Part shown: piece after piece, positions 59,992 through 64,000 of the stretch
Position numbering within the stretch: position 1 is the stretch's first letter
Layout: the number at the start of each line of letters is the position of its first letter
Assembly: GCA_009763385.1 (NCBI GenBank)
Contig: CM019825.1
Coordinates: 18,904,457 to 18,968,456 of the forward strand
Direction: 5' to 3'
DNA from: Coix lacryma-jobi var. lacryma-jobi
Lineage: Eukaryota; Streptophyta; Magnoliopsida; Poales; Poaceae
Length of the DNA stretch: 64,000 bases
Translations under genes and position numbers: made by a program
The notes under the pieces: generated by a model
The model's input: the letters and a program-made list of their open reading frames with translations, nothing else
The model's database searches: none
What the model was told of the DNA's origin: nothing

Positions 59992-60224
59992 GGGTGTGTT
60001 TACTTCCCCCATTTTGCAAAATTTTCCATCACATCAACCATCACATCAATGTCTGCATGAAGCATTAAATGTAGGTAAAAAAATAACTAATTGTAGTTTT
60101 AGTATGTACATGTCGAGACGAATCTTTTGAGCCTAGTTAGTTCATGTTTGGACAAAGTTTGTCAAATAACAACGAAAGTGCTACAGTGTTTCATTTTGCA
60201 AAATGAATGCATCTAAACACACCC
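59992..60224 (+). mobile_element. MITE copy (abundant TAA family), complete
   Basis: TAA on both sides (59989-59991 and 60225-60227). Termini GGGTGTGTTTA and TAAACACACCC. Core GAGACGAATCTTTTGAGCC and AACGAAAGTGCTACAG. Confidence 0.9.
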
Positions 60225-60227
60225 TAA

Positions 60228-60731
60228 ATAAAGATGATCACAACGACGTTCTGTCAAGCTGTTTAATGCTGCTTGCTTTTGATCGTAGACCCCAAATTGA
60301 CACGGCATGTGAAGTGTCTGGTGGTGCCCAACCGCCGAACAGCTTTCGATACCAAACCACTGCATCTCTTCTCTCCCGGCCTCCCGCTGCGTCGGAGCAC
60401 CACGTCCCGGCAAATATATAGCTGGGCGTTTGGCGCACAGGGCAACTCCAAGTCCAACTACGCAAGGTCCATGTCCGTCGGTGATCCAGCAGTCTGTATC
60501 CTGGGGCCTGGTCTGTGACAATCTCACTGAAACGACGCCTGGGTCAACAAGAGTTGGCGGCAGTTCTGATTTCTGGAGGCGGTGGAGCCATGCCAGCTCC
60601 GGTTGAAATCGCAATAGGTGAATCTCATCATCTTGTATGGAGTTTATGGACTTGTGCACTTTCTCTTCTTCCACGCAAGAGCACGAGTTCGTGTTCGTGT
60701 CCTCGTTATTGCTGCTACTGCTAGTCCGCCA
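60228..60731. other. Upstream region of the receptor-kinase gene
   Basis: No gene is seen. Short open frames on both strands have no domain. A TATA-like ATATATAG at 60413-60420 is a possible core promoter on the plus strand, about 310 bp upstream of the ATG. Confidence 0.4.
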
Positions 60732-63156
60732 ATGGAGGCACTGAAGCAGCGCGTCTGCTCGCTGTCCCGGCCACCCAACAAGCCACTGCCCACCTCCTTC
60801 TTCCTCCTCGTCGTGGCTGCCACTGCCTTCGCCAGAGACACCATCCTCCCCGGCGAGGGCATCTCCGGGAACCAGACGCTGGTGTCCCGGAACGGCGTGT
60901 TCGAGCTGGGGTTCTTCTCCCCGGGGACGGACATATACCACTTCCTGGGCGTGCGGATCCGGAACATGCCGAGGAACGCCGGCACCCCGACGTTCTGGTT
61001 CGGGGACCGGATCTACATCTCCGACCTTTCCCGCGCGGCGCTGCAGCTCTTCGGCGACCGCCTGTACATCACGGAGAACGGCACTAACCTCTGGTCGTCA
61101 AGCGTGGCGGGCGCCGGAGGAGACGGCAACGCGCCGGCATCCGCATCCGCCGTCGCGGTCCTCCTCGACAGCGGCAACCTCGTGGTGCGGGACCAGAGCA
61201 ACTCGTCGTCGCGGGTCCTGTGGCAGAGCTTCGACTACCCCGGCGACGCGCTGCTCCCCGGCGCGAGGCTCGGTCTCGACGCGGACACCGGGAGCAACGT
61301 CTCGCTGACGTACACCAACACGAACTCGTGGCACAAGAGCAGCCTCAGCGTCGACCCGGACCGCCGGCGGCGCAGGAGGAACGGGTTCGTGCTCGCCACC
61401 GACGGCTGGGACGTCCTCCGCGGGACCTTCCCGGAGTGGATGGTGTCCTCTCAAGATAACGGCAGCTCGCTGCTGCTGCTGCTCAAAGACCGTCCGGGCG
61501 CAGGCATGGCGGCGGAGCACCTGCAGCTCCATCTGGGGCAAGTCAGCCTACGGAGCTGGTCGAGGTCTGGCGGCTGCTGGGTGGCCCGCTGGACCTTCCC
61601 GTCCGGCTGCAATTCCAGTGCCTTCTTCTGCGGCCGCTTCGGCGCCTGCACGAGCAACGGCACGTGTGGCTGCGTCGACGGGTTCGAGCCTGCAAACCCA
61701 TCAGACTGGCAGCGTGGATACTTCGTGAACGGGTGCTCCAGGTCTCTCCCACTGAGCTGCACGGCAAGCAGCAACGGCCTGACCGCGGAACACGACCACG
61801 ACTCGTTCGTGCTCCTAGACAACCTGCGAGGGCTCCCTTACAGCGCCCAGAACGACACGGCGGCAGAGGGCGACGAAGGTTGCCGACAAGCCTGTCTGAG
61901 CAAATGCTACTGCGTACGACGACGACGACGACGACGACGACTCTAGGTGCAAACTATGGTACAACTACCTGTACAACGTGAGGTTCGCTGCTGCACCTCC
62001 GTACAGCAAGGTTTATGTTCGTCTGGGTTCGAAGTTCATGGCTCAGAAACGTCCGAAAACAGCAGGGATCGTGTCCATGGCTGTCGGACTGGCAGCAACA
62101 GCCTGTGTGGTGTTGATACTGGCGCTTCTATGGAGATACAGGAACAGAAAGTTCCAACAAGTGGAAGCAGGCTCTCTTGCTGTCTACACATACGCACAGC
62201 TGAAGAGAGCAACGCGGAATTTCTCCGACAAGCTCGGCGAGGGAGGTTTCGGCTGTGTTTTCCGGGGAACACTGCCGGCAGCAGGACCACGACCAACCGT
62301 GGTCGCCGTGAAGCGTCTCAAAGGCTTTGCTGGGCGAGCAGACAAGCAGTTCAGAGCCGAAGTGCAGACGCTGGGAGTGATTCGGCACGCGAACATCGTC
62401 CCTCTCTTGGGGTTCTGCGTCACAGGGAGCACGACGAGGCTGCTCGTGTACCAGTACATGGACAATGGCTCCCTGGACGCGCACCTCTTCACCACCTCAT
62501 CGGAGACCAGTAATCCTCGTCTGATGCTGAGCTGGGACCTTCGGTACCGGATCGCGCATGGCATCGCCAGGGGCCTAGCCTACCTCCACGAAGAATGCGA
62601 GGACCGCATCATACACTGCGACGTCAAGCCAGAGAACGTACTCCTGGACGCCGAGTTCCGCGTGAGGATCGCGGACTTCGGCATGGCAAAGCTTCTCGGG
62701 CGGGAGTTCAGCTCGGCGCTGACCACGATCCGGGGAACCATGGGGTACCTTGCGCCGGAGTGGGTGTCCGGACAGCCGATCACCAGAAAAGCAGATGTGT
62801 ATAGCTTCGGCATCGTGCTTCTGGAGATAGTCTCGGGGAGAAGGACGACCGAGAGACTGAAATTTGGGAGCCATCGGTATTTCCCTCTCTATGCTGCTGC
62901 CCAGCTGAATGAGGGGAACGTGATGTGCTTGCTGGACCGTAGGCTGGGAGGAAATGTCAATGTGGAGGAGCTTGATGTCGCCTGCAGAGTTGCCTGCTGG
63001 TGCATCCAGGACGAGGAGAGCGACAGGCCATCCATGGCCCAGGTTGTTCGTATGCTGGAAGGTGTTTTAGACACTGGTGGTGTTCCTCCAGTTCCGTCTT
63101 CGTTCAAGAACCTTATTGAGGGTGACAACAGCAGTACGTGTTCGGAAGAAGGCTAG
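60732..63156 (+). CDS. G-type lectin S-receptor-like serine/threonine kinase (one frameshift)
   Basis: The ATG at 60732 opens a signal peptide (FFLLVVAATAFA). A bulb-lectin domain follows (NQTLVSRNGVFELGFFSPG, then LLDSGNLVVRD and LWQSFDYPGDALLPG), then an S-locus domain, a Cys-rich EGF-like part (CGRFGACTSNGTCGC) and a PAN-like segment. At about 61916, beside a (GAC)8 repeat (61918-61941), the frame slips and hits TAG 61944-61946. The correct frame continues in the adjacent frame to 63154-63156. It gives a transmembrane helix (GLAATACVVLILALLW, about 62080-62130) and a kinase with the glycine loop GEGGFG, VAVKRL, HCDVKPENVLL, ADFGMAKLL and the APEW motif, all intact. Kinases of this class are plasma-membrane receptors. 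The slip is either a null mutation or a sequence error. No introns are needed. Confidence 0.88.
61918..61941 (+). repeat. (GAC)8 trinucleotide repeat at the frameshift
   Basis: Eight GAC units encode a poly-Asp run in the correct frame and poly-Arg (CGA) in the slipped frame. Confidence 0.95.
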
Positions 63157-63865
63157 TATTTTTCTTTACCTTTTTTTGGGGGCAGCTGATTAGGATAGTT
63201 TATTATTGAATTGAACGTTCAGAACAGATATGGTCCGTGTTCAGGCGCTGATTTTTTGTTCCTGTAGATATATATATGACCATGTGTGGAAAATTTTCAA
63301 TTGTTTTTCTTGGTTTATTTACTAAGGTATTGATAGCTTAATCTGTTCACACCATTATCAACAAGGGTGAAGGGATTGTAGTATGTACTAGTCCACTAAC
63401 CTATACTGGCTAGAAAGGTACACAATTATATTAGATCTTTCATGATTGTCACACCAAACATTTTTAAACATAATAAATAAAACACATAATTTATTAAGAA
63501 ATCAACTTTTTAAATTTTTTTAACTAATTATATATATATATATATTTAAAACACATAATTAATATCATTAGATAGATTTTTTAATGTATTTTCATAAAAA
63601 AACTTATGTAGAGATATAAATGTTGTATATGTATATTTTCTCAGAACTTAGTCGAAGTTAAAAAAAATTGACCCACATATATCTCATAGTGACTTCTATT
63701 TTGAGACGGAGAGGGTACATATAATTCTATAACATTACGGTGTAACCGAACTATATATATATATGGTGGGAAACTAGTTCAAGTGGCTCCGGACTATGTT
63801 TGCCCCACTAACATGATCATCGTGTAATTTAGGGTCTGTTCGGTTGACTTTATCAGTGCTTATTA
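63157..63865. other. 3' flank, AT-rich, with MITE scraps
   Basis: The 3' UTR of the receptor-kinase gene is expected near 63160-63300. A partial Stowaway-like end (GACGGAGAGGGTAC, about 63703-63716) is visible. No gene. Confidence 0.5.
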
Positions 63866-64000
63866 GGGTCTGTTTAGTATACCTCCCGATAGCTTTATGA
63901 GTTGTTGTGAGCTAAGGTCAAACATTTCTCTGACACCAATAACTTATGTCAAACATTTTTTTAAACAGTTTCACCCATGAGGCTGTTTTATTCTCTCACA
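63866..64000. mobile_element. MITE (GTTTGGTACAGCTCA family), cut by window edge
   Basis: Starts GGGTCTGTTTAGTAT after a TTA and contains the TTGTGAGCT and AAACAGTTTCACCCATGA words seen in 10321-10579 and 10919-11251. Confidence 0.65.

Noticed and set aside
60213..60941. 242-codon frame on the minus strand
   Set aside because: Antisense to the receptor-kinase N-terminus and upstream region; no domain recognised.

Overview
The window is nuclear DNA from a grass. The gene structures (short GC-rich exons, GT-AG introns), the Cassandra element with a 5S-like LTR, the dense TAA-flanked Tourist-like and TA-flanked Stowaway-like MITEs and the CACTA terminus all fit a panicoid grass. Andropogoneae (a sorghum, sugarcane or Miscanthus relative) is my guess from repeat style, not a proven assignment. 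There is no bacterial or organellar gene content.

Layout: 1-3465 is retroelement DNA, a Cassandra TRIM (5' LTR cut by the window edge) abutting the 3' part of a long LTR. 5334-6062 (minus) encodes a secreted glycine-rich protein. 6629-11251 is a MITE-rich spacer with a probable solo LTR. 11905-12237 (plus) encodes a small secreted protein. 12983-17162 (minus) is a complete 13-exon gene for a Rab3GAP catalytic-subunit homologue. 18763-33418 (minus) is a complete 7-exon SKU5-similar (multicopper-oxidase-like) gene whose second intron is 11.84 kb. That intron holds a CACTA end, MITEs and a hAT transposon (22583-30526, 8-bp target duplication), and the hAT transposase gene is itself split by a 3.97-kb solo LTR.

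33825-44646 is a Ty1/copia element inserted about 0.4 kb upstream of the SKU5-like start codon. Its gag-pol is split by a second, 4.14-kb solo LTR of the same family in the opposite orientation. 45914-53890 holds Harbinger-like elements, one with gene-like cargo and a 112-bp duplication, and a decayed copia fragment. 54883-56096 (plus) is a TDP2-like pseudogene. 56476-60224 is another MITE cluster. 60732-63156 (plus) is an S-domain receptor-like kinase gene with one frameshift next to a GAC repeat. A MITE runs off the right edge.

The genes do not form an operon or obvious pathway: vesicle traffic (Rab3GAP), cell-wall or pollen-tube growth (SKU5-like, glycine-rich protein), DNA repair (broken TDP2-like) and surface signalling (receptor kinase). 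The main story is layered transposition: element into gene, LTR into element, with target duplications that allow the order to be read. All exon boundaries were placed by hand from splice consensus, reading frame and family conservation.
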